A stretch of DNA of 64,000 nucleotides from Lactobacillus sp. PV012 (GCF_014522325.1 NZ_CP041983.1:1-64000), one strand, 5' to 3'; counted from the stretch's first letter, positions 35,242 to 44,444 are shown. Notes: a model not told the origin generated them from the sequence alone. Numbers and translations: made by a program.

Positions 35242-35797
35242 AAGAACATTTATAATCTTTGCATTATTTTCATTAATATTAGGAACTATTTTTGGCTTTC
35301 TTATCTTTTTTACTAGAGCAAGTGATGATTTACCCTACTTATTTATTCATCAACATGGACTTTCAACTTATTATCAGACATTCTTCCTACTTTTAATTGC
35401 TTGGGAAATATTTTATTTCAAAAAAATTCGTTCCCTAATTATTATTCGCAAAATGAAATCCTTATTCCTCTATCAACTTTGCTTATCTATAGGTGCAAAT
35501 TTAATTCTATTTATACTGGGCCTGTTTTTACCGTTTATTTTCACAGGAACTTTTAGCTTTAAATACGGGAATCTCATTTATGGAAGTTTAATCATTTTAC
35601 TTCATTTTATAATTTTAGCCATTTTAACTTGGTGTCTAATTTTGCTCTATAATTCAAAATATCCAGTTATTTGGCTCTTATTAATTCTCTTTATTAATAT
35701 TTTCTATCATCAAACTCTTGAAACTAATTACTTAATTATTCACTACAGTAAATATTTTGACCCTCTTTGGCGTGCTATGCACAATGTTTATATTTAG
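35228..35797 (+). CDS. ABC-2-like permease subunit 2
   Basis: 189 residues with about five hydrophobic helices and no recognised motif. It overlaps the gene before it and is followed after 14 bases by the ATPase. Probably a membrane subunit of the same transporter. No ribosome site better than the upstream reading, so translation is likely coupled. Confidence 0.65.
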   Translation: MAKIKRTFIIFALFSLILGTIFGFLIFFTRASDDLPYLFIHQHGLSTYYQTFFLLLIAWEIFYFKKIRSLIIIRKMKSLFLYQLCLSIGANLILFILGLFLPFIFTGTFSFKYGNLIYGSLIILLHFIILAILTWCLILLYNSKYPVIWLLLILFINIFYHQTLETNYLIIHYSKYFDPLWRAMHNVYI

Positions 35798-35811
35798 TAG
35801 AAAGGCTACTT

Positions 35812-36411
35812 ATGCAAATTTCAAATCTCCAAAAATCATTTAAAAAGAAACAAGTTCTCAAAGATATTAATCTAACCACTGAGCCAGGGCAGTTAATTCA
35901 TATCGCCGGTCGTAACGGTTCTGGAAAATCTACCATTTTTAAAATTATTACAGGGCTTCTTAAAGCAGATAGTGGCAGTATAACGTTTGATAATAATACA
36001 TATATTGGCGCCTTAATTGAAAATCCTGGCTTTTTAGAATATGAAACAGGACTATCCAACCTACAATTCTTAGCTAATTTGCGCAATAATTATAATGAGG
36101 AAAAAGTTCTTCAACTTTTAAAATTTTTCTACTTAGATCCCAACGACCAACAAGCTATTCGGAAATATTCTATTGGAATGCGACAAAAAATTGGCATTAT
36201 CCAAGCCGTTATGGAAGATCAAAATTTAATTTTATTTGATGAACCTACTCGCGGACTAGATCCTGATAGCATTCATCAATTTGCTTCTCTACTCAAAAAA
36301 TTAAAAGAAGAAGGCAAAACGATCATCGTTGCAAGCCACGATGAAATTCCTGAAATACCTTATACTCACTTTTATAAGTTAAGTGACGGAGTACTTGTAG
36401 ATGAAAATTAA
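35812..36411 (+). CDS. ABC transporter ATP-binding protein
   Basis: 199 residues, short for the family. Walker A GRNGSGKST, signature YSIGMRQKIGI, Walker B LILFDEPTRGLD and a switch His in ASHDE are present. This is the ABC-2/DRA-like ATPase type seen in immunity and export transporters. I start at the ATG after AGAAAGG; the longer frame runs into the upstream gene. Confidence 0.88.
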   Translation: MQISNLQKSFKKKQVLKDINLTTEPGQLIHIAGRNGSGKSTIFKIITGLLKADSGSITFDNNTYIGALIENPGFLEYETGLSNLQFLANLRNNYNEEKVLQLLKFFYLDPNDQQAIRKYSIGMRQKIGIIQAVMEDQNLILFDEPTRGLDPDSIHQFASLLKKLKEEGKTIIVASHDEIPEIPYTHFYKLSDGVLVDEN

Positions 36412-36892
36412 TAAAGTTTATTTTTCTTTTACTCTTTTTTTGGCTATCTTTTTGATTGAAGTAAAAATAACTCAATCTCTTTCAAATAGAACTTTATTTT
36501 TAATAACTTATGGTTGGTATAACAAAACTCTTCTATTAAGGTCTCTTAATGGTTTGATATTTATCTTTGACTGGTTAAGTATTTTGTTAGCAAGTACTAC
36601 TTTTTCCTCAATAAATAATTTTATTATTTTTCGCAACTTAACTTTTAAAGAAAAACTTATTAAGCTTTCTCCTTATCTAATTCAATACTTTCTTGGAATT
36701 CTCTTAATACATTTAATAACTTTTACTTTGGCTTTTGAGATTATTTCAATTAGTTTAACTCTTTTATTTTTAATCTCCACGTTTTGTCTAAGCTATTTCC
36801 TATACAACTATCAACTCGAAAAAGCTATCTTTATCCCAATTTTTTTAATAATTATTAGAAGTATTGTTACTACAGTTTTTCAAAATCAATAA
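36401..36892 (+). CDS. Membrane protein, fourth gene of the ABC operon
   Basis: 163 residues, about five hydrophobic helices, overlapping the ATPase gene by 11 bases. No recognised motif. Probably a further membrane subunit or accessory immunity protein of the transporter. Confidence 0.62.
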   Translation: MKINKVYFSFTLFLAIFLIEVKITQSLSNRTLFLITYGWYNKTLLLRSLNGLIFIFDWLSILLASTTFSSINNFIIFRNLTFKEKLIKLSPYLIQYFLGILLIHLITFTLAFEIISISLTLLFLISTFCLSYFLYNYQLEKAIFIPIFLIIIRSIVTTVFQNQ

Positions 36893-36966
36893 CTCAACTA
36901 TTCCTCTATCAAATATTCGTTAAAATCAACTAGTTAGAGAATTTTTCTAATTAAAACAATTTTCTT

Positions 36967-37058
36967 TTATAATTAAAGACGAATTAAACGTAAAACAAAC
37001 ATTTAGAACCTATGGTTAAAAGAATCTATCCAATTAATTTATCTGATAGATTCTTTTT
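36967..37058 (+). ncRNA. Short terminated transcription unit B (possible sRNA)
   Basis: TATAAT (36967-36972), a leader resembling unit A (TTAAAC-n2-AAA, ACATTTAGAACCT), and a terminator AAGAATCTATC / GATAGATTCTT with T run (37020-37058). The internal hairpin of unit A is only partly kept (AACC / GGTT). It lies just ahead of the LytTR site of the bacteriocin operon. Confidence 0.42.
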
Positions 37059-37086
37059 AAGCTTTAATTTTCTTAAAAATTTAACG

Positions 37087-37149
37087 AATAGGCCAAAAAA
37101 ACGGCAACTTAGGCCATTTTCGTTTTTAAAGATAATTTTAAGGTATACT
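37087..37149 (+). promoter_or_regulatory. LytTR operator and promoter of the lactococcin-972-like operon
   Basis: Direct repeats AATAGGCCA (37087-37095) and CTTAGGCCA (37108-37116), 12-base spacer. TATACT -10 at 37144-37149, again 27 bases after the second repeat. Matches the site at 34261 in both sequence (GCCA core, CAAAAAAAC-type spacer start) and spacing. Confidence 0.8.
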
Positions 37150-37190
37150 TTCTACATCAATAAATTATTATTTTTGAAAGGATTTTAATT

Positions 37191-37658
37191 ATGATGTTAA
37201 AAAAGAAATTAGTAGTATTTTCGACTCTTTTAGGGTTAACTGGAGTTTTGAGTTCTTCAATTTCCTCTGCCCATGCCGCCACAATCGATATCACTGATGA
37301 TATGCCTTCTTCAGGATCTGTTGTTATCGAAGGGCAAAAGATTAAAGAGTCCTCTTCTCCTCTTTTTGTTGCTCCAAAGAAAAGAATCCAAACTTCTACT
37401 CCATGGTTTACAGTTTCTTTAGCACGGGATGTAGTTAATATGAAAAACGGTAGATGGGTTTCATACACCGATCATAATAATTACTTCAATCATTACAAAT
37501 GGTCTCATTCTAACTTTTACTATACTTTGGGACGTCACCACTCATCAGCAAAAGTCGGTAGCGGAAAAATACGAACTGCTGTTGGCATTGAACGAGGATG
37601 GTCTTACGCAACTGCTAAAGGTTACGGAACAGCTAAAACATGGTACTCTGAAAATTAA
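37191..37658 (+). CDS. Lactococcin 972-family bacteriocin precursor
   Basis: 155 residues. Signal peptide with AHA-A cleavage after about residue 29, so Sec exported. The C-terminal part (about 85-155) has the lactococcin-972 character: aromatic/His/Ser-rich with short beta strands (YFNHYKWSHSNFYYTLGRHHSS, then GSGKIRTAVGIERGWSYATAKGYGTAKTWY). Lactococcin 972 binds lipid II and blocks septum formation; whether this one does is unknown. The family call is supported by the two genes downstream. Longer than the 91-residue type precursor. Confidence 0.8.
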   Translation: MMLKKKLVVFSTLLGLTGVLSSSISSAHAATIDITDDMPSSGSVVIEGQKIKESSSPLFVAPKKRIQTSTPWFTVSLARDVVNMKNGRWVSYTDHNNYFNHYKWSHSNFYYTLGRHHSSAKVGSGKIRTAVGIERGWSYATAKGYGTAKTWYSEN

Positions 37659-37688
37659 AAATAGCGGTGCTTAAAAGCATCGCTATTT
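37659..37688 (+). terminator. Hairpin between bacteriocin and export genes
   Basis: AAATAGCGGTGCTT / AAGCATCGCTATTT, one G-T pair. Placed just after the bacteriocin stop, it probably limits readthrough so that bacteriocin message exceeds that of the membrane genes. Confidence 0.75.
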
Positions 37689-37712
37689 AATTATATTAGT
37701 CTGGTTTAAATA

Positions 37713-39788
37713 ATGTATAAAAAAATTCTCAAATTATTTCTTATCTTTTTAAATGTTGCAGTGACTTTCACTGCATTACTCCTTTTCAGTCAAAAACTTA
37801 ATAATCAAAGAATTTTAGAAATTACTGATTTAAGCAGTAACTACACTCAAATCGATTTGCCACAAGATCCTACTTCTCAAAATGAGTACACTAAAGTAAT
37901 TCACGCACTTCAAAAAACAAGTTCAACTTTAGATATACCGTTTTTAAAAGAAGCAAACAATCCTTCTAGCAATTTGAATTTCGCTAATTTTTCCTACAAC
38001 AAGATTCTCACTCCTTCCTTAACCTATGAAGTAAGTAATCTTTCAACTAGTTCTCTTAAACAAAATTTTGGTATTAACTTTAAAAACAAGACTTACTACC
38101 AGAATTCTTTGCCTCATTATGGTAATTTAAATATTACTGTTAAACCTCTTACTACTTCTTCAAGTACCTTTGAAGGTCATTATTACATTGAAACGATCGA
38201 TTCAGGATTAGTTAAGGATTTCAAAAAATTACTTGCAAAAAATATTAATGCAGAATTTCATTCTCATTGGAGCTGGCACAATTTTGATAGTGAAGAGATG
38301 TTACCACTAGATGATCGATTTATTGCCGATAATGATTATCTCTATCCCTTATTAGGATTACTAATTTTTCAAATTATTTTCTTTATTATCTTTTGTTTTT
38401 CATTCTCCCACACAATTGGTGTATTACGCTTAGAAGGTAAGAATATCTTTACTATTTTCCATCAACTTTTTCTTTATCCTTTTATCATCAGCTATTTACT
38501 TTCTATCGTTTTTATTACTCTATATCTGACACACTATAGTCTTTTAAATCATCTGCTTATGCTTATTGGAATGATTTCCCTCTTTTTCGGGGGAGAAATT
38601 TTGCTATCTTTGATTATCATTTTTATTTTTTGCAAATTTTCTCTACCCACTTTGCTTGATGGCTTTACCTACACAAAAAATTTTTTCTTTGGACTAGCTG
38701 CTCTTAAAGGCCTCATTTTAACTCTATTATTACTATCAGCAGCACCAGTAGGAGATTTTTTAATTCAATATTATCACTCCTTTATTCCACAACCAACCAT
38801 CTATAACTCATACGGAACTTTTTATCCCAAGTATGATGGCTATAATGACAATAATGTCGTCTATTTTAAAAAGAACGATAAAATCATAAAGAAATTGTAT
38901 TCTTTTGCCAACGCTCAGCACGCACTCTATATTGATAGCAGCGGCGCAGAAGGCCCTAATGCAACTCTCAAATATCCTACTATTGCTATCAATAATAATT
39001 ATCTCAAAAAGTTCCCTTTAAAGAATTCAGAAAATAAGCCTATTGTTATTTCAGAAAAAGAAAAACATCTAGTACTTTTAGTACCTCAAAAATATAAAAC
39101 TCAAATTTCTAATATTCAACAAAACGCTAGAACAGCACTTCAAGAAAAACTATCTTTTTCAGTTATTTACATCAAAAATAATCAACCTATTTTTTCTTCT
39201 TCAGGAAAAAAATTAACTAACTACAAGTATATTTATACTCTTACTAGTAAAAACTATCATTATTATCCTACTCTCAATATTGGTACTGGTGATGTTAATG
39301 ATCCCCTAAAAATTCCATTGGTTAATAATTCCCCAGGAAATACTTATCATTTTTATTTCGCATTTCTAAAGAAAAATAACTTGCTGGATAACTATCCTCA
39401 TTTAGCTGCCACTTCAAATGCTGCTTATGAAGATTTACTTGGAAGTTTTGACGGAATTACTGGCTTATTCAAAGAAAATCTCCTAGTATTTATCCTATTT
39501 TTGTTAGTTGTCTTTTCAACTATTTATCTCTACTTTACTGTCTACGGCAAAAGCAGCGCTTTAAAACAAACTCTGGGGTATTCAAGAATATACAGTACTC
39601 GTTTTTACTGGATAATCTGGGTAATCCAATTTTTCGTAATTTTAGCTTTGCTAAAATTTTATTTTCATAGATTTACGCCACCATATCTCATGACCTTTGC
39701 CCTAGCCGAAATTCTCGAAGCACTCATCGCAATTATTTCCATTACTATTTTTTCAAAATATTCGCTCAGGAGGGCAATCAATGACTAA
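37713..39788 (+). CDS. Bacteriocin-associated integral membrane protein (lactococcin 972 type)
   Basis: 691 residues with an N-terminal helix (7-25), an extracellular domain, a block of four helices (about 205-355), a second extracellular domain, and three helices near the end. This matches the seven-to-eight-helix protein encoded with every lactococcin-972-type bacteriocin, thought to act in export or immunity with an ABC ATPase. No clear ribosome site is visible before the ATG. It overlaps the ATPase gene by 8 bases. Confidence 0.82.
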   Translation: MYKKILKLFLIFLNVAVTFTALLLFSQKLNNQRILEITDLSSNYTQIDLPQDPTSQNEYTKVIHALQKTSSTLDIPFLKEANNPSSNLNFANFSYNKILTPSLTYEVSNLSTSSLKQNFGINFKNKTYYQNSLPHYGNLNITVKPLTTSSSTFEGHYYIETIDSGLVKDFKKLLAKNINAEFHSHWSWHNFDSEEMLPLDDRFIADNDYLYPLLGLLIFQIIFFIIFCFSFSHTIGVLRLEGKNIFTIFHQLFLYPFIISYLLSIVFITLYLTHYSLLNHLLMLIGMISLFFGGEILLSLIIIFIFCKFSLPTLLDGFTYTKNFFFGLAALKGLILTLLLLSAAPVGDFLIQYYHSFIPQPTIYNSYGTFYPKYDGYNDNNVVYFKKNDKIIKKLYSFANAQHALYIDSSGAEGPNATLKYPTIAINNNYLKKFPLKNSENKPIVISEKEKHLVLLVPQKYKTQISNIQQNARTALQEKLSFSVIYIKNNQPIFSSSGKKLTNYKYIYTLTSKNYHYYPTLNIGTGDVNDPLKIPLVNNSPGNTYHFYFAFLKKNNLLDNYPHLAATSNAAYEDLLGSFDGITGLFKENLLVFILFLLVVFSTIYLYFTVYGKSSALKQTLGYSRIYSTRFYWIIWVIQFFVILALLKFYFHRFTPPYLMTFALAEILEALIAIISITIFSKYSLRRAIND

Positions 39789-40440
39789 CCCAATTCTTTC
39801 TGTCAAAAATCTTTCTAAAAAGTATCGTAAAAGAATCATTTTTCAAAATCTCAATCTTGATATTTTCCCTAATACCATTACAACTATCTATGGCGAAAGT
39901 GGGAGTGGCAAATCTACTTTAATTCATATTATGGGCTTATTAGAAAAACCATCTAAAGGTAAGATTTATTTTAAAAAACAACAAGCTCCTCGTCCAAATA
40001 CTTTTCGGGCTCGTAAAATTTTAAAAAATGAAATTAGTTTTCTTTTTCAAAATTTTGCTTTGATTAATGACAAATCTGTTAATTACAATCTAAACTTAGC
40101 ATATAATCATAAAATTAATCACCAAGAATTTGAACAAGAAAAAGCAAGACTATTGCAGCAATTTTTACCCCAAGTTTCTTTAAAACAAAAAGTTGCTACT
40201 CTATCAGGTGGTGAGCAACAGCGTCTAGCTTTAATCAGAGCATTACTTAAACCAGGTGAGATTATCTTTGGAGATGAACCTACAGGCTCTGTTGATCCTA
40301 AGAATCGTGAGAAGATTTTTAAAATTTTTCAGTATGCAAAAGAAAATGGAAAAACTGTTATCTTAGTTTCTCATGATCCTTATATCATTAATAAAAGCGA
40401 CTACAAGTATCAACTACAAGATTTAACTTCTCAGATATGA
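39781..40440 (+). CDS. ABC ATPase of the lactococcin-972-like system
   Basis: 219 residues. Walker A GESGSGKST, signature LSGGEQQRLALIRALL, Walker B IIFGDEPTGSVD. AGGAGGG before the ATG. It is the partner of the membrane protein just upstream; together they form the putative export/immunity machine. Confidence 0.9.
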   Translation: MTNPILSVKNLSKKYRKRIIFQNLNLDIFPNTITTIYGESGSGKSTLIHIMGLLEKPSKGKIYFKKQQAPRPNTFRARKILKNEISFLFQNFALINDKSVNYNLNLAYNHKINHQEFEQEKARLLQQFLPQVSLKQKVATLSGGEQQRLALIRALLKPGEIIFGDEPTGSVDPKNREKIFKIFQYAKENGKTVILVSHDPYIINKSDYKYQLQDLTSQI

Positions 40441-40492
40441 CATCAGACCAACAAACTTTATTTTTGTTTTTTATTTTTTTATTTAATTGTAC

Positions 40493-40588
40493 TATAATTG
40501 GATTAGGTGATTGATACTCTTAATCATCTTTATAACAACTTCAACAAACAAGAAAAGTCTTTTTAGAAAATTCTAAGAGGGCTTTTTT
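40493..40588 (+). ncRNA. Short terminated transcription unit C (possible sRNA) / terminator
   Basis: TATAAT (40493-40498), a stem GGTGATT / AATCATC (40506-40528), an unpaired A-rich stretch, and a terminator (40553-40588) with U-tail. It may be only the terminator of the bacteriocin export operon, but the promoter-like box plus an extra hairpin suggests an RNA of about 85 bases. Confidence 0.35.
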
Positions 40589-40590
40589 TG

Positions 40591-40629
40591 TTGACAAATG
40601 TAAATTTATATTTTAAGATTACAAATGTA
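40591..40629 (+). promoter_or_regulatory. cop promoter with two CopY operators
   Basis: TTGACA (40591-40596), 17 bases, TAAGAT (40614-40619). Two kACAnnTGTA cop boxes: GACAAATGTA (40593-40602) over the -35 and TACAAATGTA (40620-40629) right after the -10. Copper-dependent repression by CopY is expected. Confidence 0.88.
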
Positions 40630-40649
40630 AACGAAAAGAGATAACTTAA

Positions 40650-41066
40650 ATGTATCAAGAAATATCAGATGCTGAATGGGAAGTGATGCGTATTGTTTGG
40701 ACTCTTCAAGAAGCTTATACGAGTGATATTTTAGCGGCTTTAAAAGATAAAAAGTCTTGGTCTCAATCAACTATCAAGACTTTAATTCGAAGACTAATTA
40801 CTAAAGGACTTCTATCTTCTAAAAAAGATGGCCGTAAATTTATTTATTCTCCTCTTGTCACAGAAACTCAGATGATTAATCAGTCTTCTGAAAAATTACT
40901 TGCAAAAATGTGCGATATGCATAAAGGGGGTGCCATCTTGAAGCTTCTTCAAGACTATCCCATCTCAAAAAGTGATTTAATTAAGATAGAAAAAGAAGTA
41001 CAAAGCAAATTAAAGACTGCTCCGGATGCAGTAGCTTGCAATTGCATTGATAAAAAGATGTGCTAG
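40650..41066 (+). CDS. copY: Copper-responsive repressor CopY
   Basis: 138 residues of the BlaI/MecI/CopY winged-helix type: YQEISDAEWEVMRIVW and QSTIKTLIRRLITKGLL. The C-terminal metal site is C-N-C-x5-C, one Cys fewer than the CxCx4CxC of Enterococcus hirae CopY. It represses the cop operon through the two cop boxes and should release on Cu(I). Confidence 0.9.
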   Translation: MYQEISDAEWEVMRIVWTLQEAYTSDILAALKDKKSWSQSTIKTLIRRLITKGLLSSKKDGRKFIYSPLVTETQMINQSSEKLLAKMCDMHKGGAILKLLQDYPISKSDLIKIEKEVQSKLKTAPDAVACNCIDKKMC

Positions 41067-41076
41067 GAGGATTATT

Positions 41077-41454
41077 ATGGGCATCACTCAAATTATTACA
41101 ATTATTATTGCCTTGGTAATAATTGCATTTATTTTATGGTGGTTCTTTGCACCACATAAGCAACAAGCAGAAGCTGCTACTATTGTAGAAGATGAGCAAA
41201 CCGCTAATATTGTTGTTAACGGTGGCTACAGCCCTGCAACAGTGGTACTCAAGAAAGGGATTCCTGCTCAAATCAACTTTGATTTAAAAGATTCCACTGC
41301 TTGTTTATCTCATGTGGTTTTTGAACAACTAGGTGTCAACAAGGACTTAACTAAGCAACCAATTACTACTGTTACCATCCCAACTGACAAAGCTGGTACT
41401 TACAACTTCGCTTGTGGAATGGATATGTTTCATGGAAAGGTTATTGTAAAATGA
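41077..41454 (+). CDS. Membrane-anchored cupredoxin-like protein
   Basis: 125 residues: an N-terminal helix (3-24), then a cupredoxin-like domain. Possible metal ligands are Cys in STACLSH and the C-G-M-D-M-F-H cluster near the end. Start at the ATG after AGGAGG. Predicted to bind copper outside the membrane or hand it to the neighbouring pump. Its last 16 codons are nearly identical to those of the next gene. Confidence 0.75.
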   Translation: MGITQIITIIIALVIIAFILWWFFAPHKQQAEAATIVEDEQTANIVVNGGYSPATVVLKKGIPAQINFDLKDSTACLSHVVFEQLGVNKDLTKQPITTVTIPTDKAGTYNFACGMDMFHGKVIVK

Positions 41455-41738
41455 GTATTTTTTCTAAAAATCAAGTTAAAAAAGTTGTTGTTTCAGCTGA
41501 CAATCATGGCTACAAACCAGATGTCATTGAATTTAAAGAAGGCAAACCTGCTCAGATTAAGTTTATTCCAAAGGGTAATCTTGGCTGTCTAGACGAATTG
41601 AATTTTAAAGAATTAGACATTCATGACGATCTTAAAAATAAAAAAGAAGTCACTGTCAACATTCCTACTGATAAACCAGCCACTTATAATTTTGCTTGTG
41701 GCATGGACATGTTTCATGGAAAGGTTATTGTAAAATAA
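41451..41738 (+). CDS. Cupredoxin-like small protein
   Basis: 95 residues, soluble, no signal peptide. It starts at ATGA overlapping the previous stop. Same fold and C-terminus ([17 protein letters not shown]) as its neighbour, with Cys in GNLGCLDE. Probably a cytosolic copper binder that could replace the metal-binding domain missing from the ATPase. Arose by duplication. Confidence 0.72.
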   Translation: MSIFSKNQVKKVVVSADNHGYKPDVIEFKEGKPAQIKFIPKGNLGCLDELNFKELDIHDDLKNKKEVTVNIPTDKPATYNFACGMDMFHGKVIVK

Positions 41739-43657
41739 TGAAACTCTCAAATATTCAACGATTTTGGATTTCTTTTATTCTATCAATTCCCATGTTGATC
41801 CAAATGTTTGCGATGCCTTTTGGCTGGATGATGCCTGGTTATAACTGGATTGCCTTAATTACTACTACCGTTATTATGGCAATTTCTGCCCTTCCCTACT
41901 GGAAGAGTGCCTGGGCTGCTTTTAAAAAGCATGACGCAAACATGAATACTCTTGTTGCTACGGGAACAGCTGTAGCGTATTTTTACAGTATTTTTGCCAT
42001 GTTTACTGATCGACCTGTTTACTTTGAAAGTGCTGCCTTTGTAACGGTATTTGTTTTACTAGGGGATGCAATGGAGGAAAAGATGCATAACAATGCCTCC
42101 AATGCTTTAGGTAAACTAATGGGTCTCCAAGCAAAAGATGCAGAAGTACTACGTAATGGACAATATACTAAGATTCCATTGGATCAAGTACAAATTGGTG
42201 ATTTAATTCGCGTTAAGCCTGGAGAAAAAATTCCAGTAGACGGAGTTATTACCGAAGGGAAAACTAACCTAGATGAATCAATGGTAACTGGTGAAAGCAT
42301 GCCAGTAATGAAGCAGGTTGGTGATACCGTTATTGGTTCAACCATGAATACTAATAGCGTTATAACTTTTAAAGCAACAAAAATTGGTAATGATACCATG
42401 TTAGCTCAAATTGTTGACTTAGTTAAAAAAGCTCAAACTAGCCATGCTCCTATTCAAAATCTAACTGATAAAATTTCTAATATTTTTGTCCCTACTGTGA
42501 TGATTATTGCAATTATTACTTTTGTAATTTGGTACGCTATAATTGGTGCCACTGCAGTTGAAGCTATGTTATTCGCAGTTGCTGTAATTGTTATTGCTTG
42601 CCCATGTGCTTTAGGTCTTGCTACCCCAACAGCTCTGATGGTAGGAACCGCTCGTAGTGCTAAAATGGGAGTTTTGATCAAAAACGGTGAAGTTTTACAA
42701 GAAGTTAGCAAGTTAACTACGGTTGTTTTTGATAAAACTGGTACAATCACTGTTGGTAAACCTGAAGTCACTGATATTGTTGGTGACTCAAATCTTGTCT
42801 TAGCTGTTGCGGCTAGTTTAGAAGAATCTTCAGAACACCCTTTAGCTACCGCTATTTTAAAGAAGGCTAAAGAAGAAAATATTTCAATTACGCCTAGTCG
42901 TGAATTTGAGGCAATTGAAGGAAAAGGAGTTAAAGCCGACTATAATGGCCAAACTGCTTTTGTTGGAAGCAATCGTCTTTTAGCTGATGTGGAAATTTCT
43001 GACGATCTAAAACAACAAGCTACTAAGCTTCAAAAAGAAGCTAAGACAGTTGTTTATGTCGGTTTAGATGGCAAAATAATTGGATTAATTGCTATCCAAG
43101 ATGTTCCTAAAAAAACTTCAAAACAAGCAATCCAGGAGCTTAAAGATCGTGGTCTAAAAACTGTGATGCTTACTGGGGACAATGAAGATGTCGCTCAAGC
43201 AGTTGCAAAAGAAGTAGGAATCGATCAAGTAATAGCTGGCATTTTACCAAATGAAAAAGCACTTCAGATTAAAAAACTTCAACAACAAGGTAATATAGTG
43301 GCATTTGTAGGTGATGGAATTAATGATGCACCTGCCCTTTCTACAGCAGATGTTGGGATTGCAATGGGATCTGGAACAGATATTGCAATTGACTCTGGTG
43401 GAATTGTCTTAGTTCAAAACGATCTGCGTGGCGTTGTGCGAGCTTTAGAAATGTCTAAAAAAACCTTTAATCGCATTAAGCTTAACCTCTTTTGGGCTCT
43501 TATTTACAATACTATTGGTATTCCTATTGCAGCAGGATTATTTGCTGGATTAGGCTTTAGTTTAAGCCCAGAATTGGCAGGATTAGCAATGGCCTTTTCA
43601 TCAGTTTCTGTTGTTACAAGCTCATTATTACTAAATAAAGTTAAAATTAGAGCATAG
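41738..43657 (+). CDS. copA: Copper-exporting P1B ATPase without N-terminal metal-binding domain
   Basis: 639 residues. Begins directly at the first membrane helices; there is no CxxC HMA domain. TGESMP, CPC in [32 protein letters not shown] and [11 protein letters not shown] are intact. CPC and HP identify a Cu-type pump. The start ATG overlaps the stop of the cupredoxin gene (TAATG). It ends the copper operon. Confidence 0.92.
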   Translation: MKLSNIQRFWISFILSIPMLIQMFAMPFGWMMPGYNWIALITTTVIMAISALPYWKSAWAAFKKHDANMNTLVATGTAVAYFYSIFAMFTDRPVYFESAAFVTVFVLLGDAMEEKMHNNASNALGKLMGLQAKDAEVLRNGQYTKIPLDQVQIGDLIRVKPGEKIPVDGVITEGKTNLDESMVTGESMPVMKQVGDTVIGSTMNTNSVITFKATKIGNDTMLAQIVDLVKKAQTSHAPIQNLTDKISNIFVPTVMIIAIITFVIWYAIIGATAVEAMLFAVAVIVIACPCALGLATPTALMVGTARSAKMGVLIKNGEVLQEVSKLTTVVFDKTGTITVGKPEVTDIVGDSNLVLAVAASLEESSEHPLATAILKKAKEENISITPSREFEAIEGKGVKADYNGQTAFVGSNRLLADVEISDDLKQQATKLQKEAKTVVYVGLDGKIIGLIAIQDVPKKTSKQAIQELKDRGLKTVMLTGDNEDVAQAVAKEVGIDQVIAGILPNEKALQIKKLQQQGNIVAFVGDGINDAPALSTADVGIAMGSGTDIAIDSGGIVLVQNDLRGVVRALEMSKKTFNRIKLNLFWALIYNTIGIPIAAGLFAGLGFSLSPELAGLAMAFSSVSVVTSSLLLNKVKIRA

Positions 43658-43658
43658 T

Positions 43659-43690
43659 AAAAGCATCCCTAATTAATGGGATGCTTTTTT
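43659..43690 (+). terminator. Terminator of the copper operon
   Basis: AAAGCATCCC / GGGATGCTTTTTT. Confidence 0.85.
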
Positions 43691-43712
43691 ACTCTTCCAC
43701 TTCCAAACACAT

Positions 43713-44354
43713 CTATCTTAATTTTACTTTTTTACCTCTTACTTCTATTACTCCCTCTTTTTCCAACTCTTTCAATTTTCGGCTAAATGTTTCTGGAGAC
43801 ATTCCTAAATAAGCAGCAATATCTTTCTTTTTTAATCTTAAAGAAAACTCTTTTTCACCGCTTTTTATACTTATATCTTTTAAATATTCCCAAATTCGCT
43901 TTTTCGCATCTAGAACTGACTTTAATAGCTCATGCCGTTGTGTCTGCACAATTTTTTGACCAAAATTATTCAATAACTTTAAAGCAACCTCAGGATTTTC
44001 TTTTAAAAATATCTGAAACTTATTCCTATCAATTCCACATATTTGCGTATCTTCAAGCGCTTCAATGAAAGTATTTGACTTACTATCTCTAAATAGATCC
44101 CCTTCTCCTTCTATCTCTCCTTCTTGCAAGATATTCAATACTACTTCATTACCCTCTTCATCTAAATTGAATACTTTGGCACACCCTCTATCAATTACTA
44201 ATAATCCTCCTGCTTCTCCCATACTCCTTATTAATCTACCCTTTTTATAAAGAATTTGGTGTGTTGAAATAGTACTCAATTTTTCTTTAACTTCTTGAGG
44301 CAATGTTTTAAAGATCTCTACCTTAGTTAAACATTTTTCTGGATTATGTTTCAT
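43713..44354 (-). CDS. Crp/Fnr family regulator (FLP-like)
   Basis: 213 residues: cyclic-nucleotide-binding-like barrel (about 15-125), a long dimer helix, and a winged-helix end (about 150-213) with KKKDIAAYLGMSPETFSRKLKELE. The Fe-S Cys cluster of E. coli Fnr is absent. Cys8 and Cys106 are placed as in the FLP protein of Lactobacillus casei, where Cys5 and Cys102 form a redox-switch disulfide. The recognition helix S-P-E-T-F-S-R fits the Fnr type of DNA site found upstream. Divergent from the CHRD-like gene. Confidence 0.85.
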   Translation of the reverse strand: MKHNPEKCLTKVEIFKTLPQEVKEKLSTISTHQILYKKGRLIRSMGEAGGLLVIDRGCAKVFNLDEEGNEVVLNILQEGEIEGEGDLFRDSKSNTFIEALEDTQICGIDRNKFQIFLKENPEVALKLLNNFGQKIVQTQRHELLKSVLDAKKRIWEYLKDISIKSGEKEFSLRLKKKDIAAYLGMSPETFSRKLKELEKEGVIEVRGKKVKLR

Positions 44355-44366
44355 TTTTCTTCTTTC

Positions 44367-44380
44367 TTGATCTAGATCAA
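44367..44380. promoter_or_regulatory. Perfect Fnr-type palindrome
   Basis: TTGATCTAGATCAA is an exact TTGAT-N4-ATCAA site between the divergent regulator and CHRD-like genes, 13 bases from the regulator start. Autoregulation and control of the divergent gene are likely. Confidence 0.85.
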
Positions 44381-44444
44381 TTTTTTTACTTAGTGATTTT
44401 ATTATACTAAAAACATAAATTAAGAATAAACGGAGGATAATAAA

